NCBI RefSeq assembly: GCF_050436995.1
Contig: NC_134747.1
Location: 7,199,501-7,263,500, forward strand
From: Anticarsia gemmatalis
Lineage: Eukaryota > Arthropoda > Insecta > Lepidoptera > Erebidae
Direction of reading: 5' to 3'
Length of the DNA stretch: 64,000 bases
The number at the start of each line of letters is the position of its first letter. Positions within the stretch are counted from its first letter, which is position 1. A model generated the notes under the pieces. That model was not told the DNA's origin. It was given only the letters and a program-made list of their open reading frames with translations, and did no database searches. This document shows positions 63,859 through 64,000 of this stretch, piece by piece. Both the position numbers and the translations under genes were made by a program.

Positions 63859-64000
63859 GTAAGTTTTTTTGCATTGTTGTAATAGTCACTATATAATTAC
63901 GACAGAAGATATATAATCACATTTCGGTATTTGATGTATGGCATTATAATATGCTATACAGAGTATCTATTAATTAAAGATGGTTACATGGTTACTCTAA

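Overview
The window is nuclear DNA from an insect, almost certainly a moth or butterfly. AT-rich introns and intergenic DNA surround multi-exon genes with GT-AG introns. There are five copies of a Lep1-type Helitron, several tRNA-derived SINEs, piggyBac-like ends (CCCTAGAAAGATA flanked by TTAA), and a selenoprotein T homologue with Cys in place of Sec, as expected in Lepidoptera. No prokaryotic or viral gene was seen. Exon models were built by joining splice sites by eye and checking the reading phase. All four complete models close in frame: WDR35 1,043 aa, SelT 205 aa, PITHD1 205 aa and viking 1,795 aa.

Layout. (1) 204-10474, minus: sodium leak channel NALCN (Drosophila narrow abdomen), 28 exons seen, 1,561 residues; the last C-terminal piece lies off the left edge. 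(2) 11313-21293, plus: WDR35/IFT121 (Drosophila Oseg4), 21 exons, head-to-head with NALCN. (3) 22555-24050, minus: SelT-like thioredoxin-fold protein. (4) 25307-26905, plus: PITHD1. (5) 26906-31417: intergenic, filled by a nest of DNA transposons. (6) 31418-57527, minus: collagen alpha-2(IV), viking type, 15 exons with a 17.3 kb first intron. (7) 57706 to the right edge, plus: 5' part of collagen alpha-1(IV), seven exons. Only 178 bp separate the two collagen start codons, so a shared promoter is likely. The two chains co-assemble into the basement-membrane heterotrimer, and this divergent pairing is also known in Drosophila (vkg/Col4a1) and vertebrates (COL4A1/COL4A2).

Mobile DNA carries the most unusual structure. 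A TAA-flanked MITE (27894-30696) is split by a 2,442 bp inverted-repeat element with 916 bp arms and an exact 8 bp target duplication. That element's spacer carries a 217 bp piggyBac-like MITE whose end layout resembles classic piggyBac. A second TTAA-flanked element, in WDR35 intron 20, holds a two-exon, 50-codon acidic ORF with a polyadenylation signal. Other MITEs with readable target duplications are hAT-like (13827), mariner-like (2919) and TAA-flanked (3696, 18015). Collagen and WDR35 exons show striking local composition changes. One WDR35 exon has drifted into an Ala/Arg-rich sequence while still aligning to the family.
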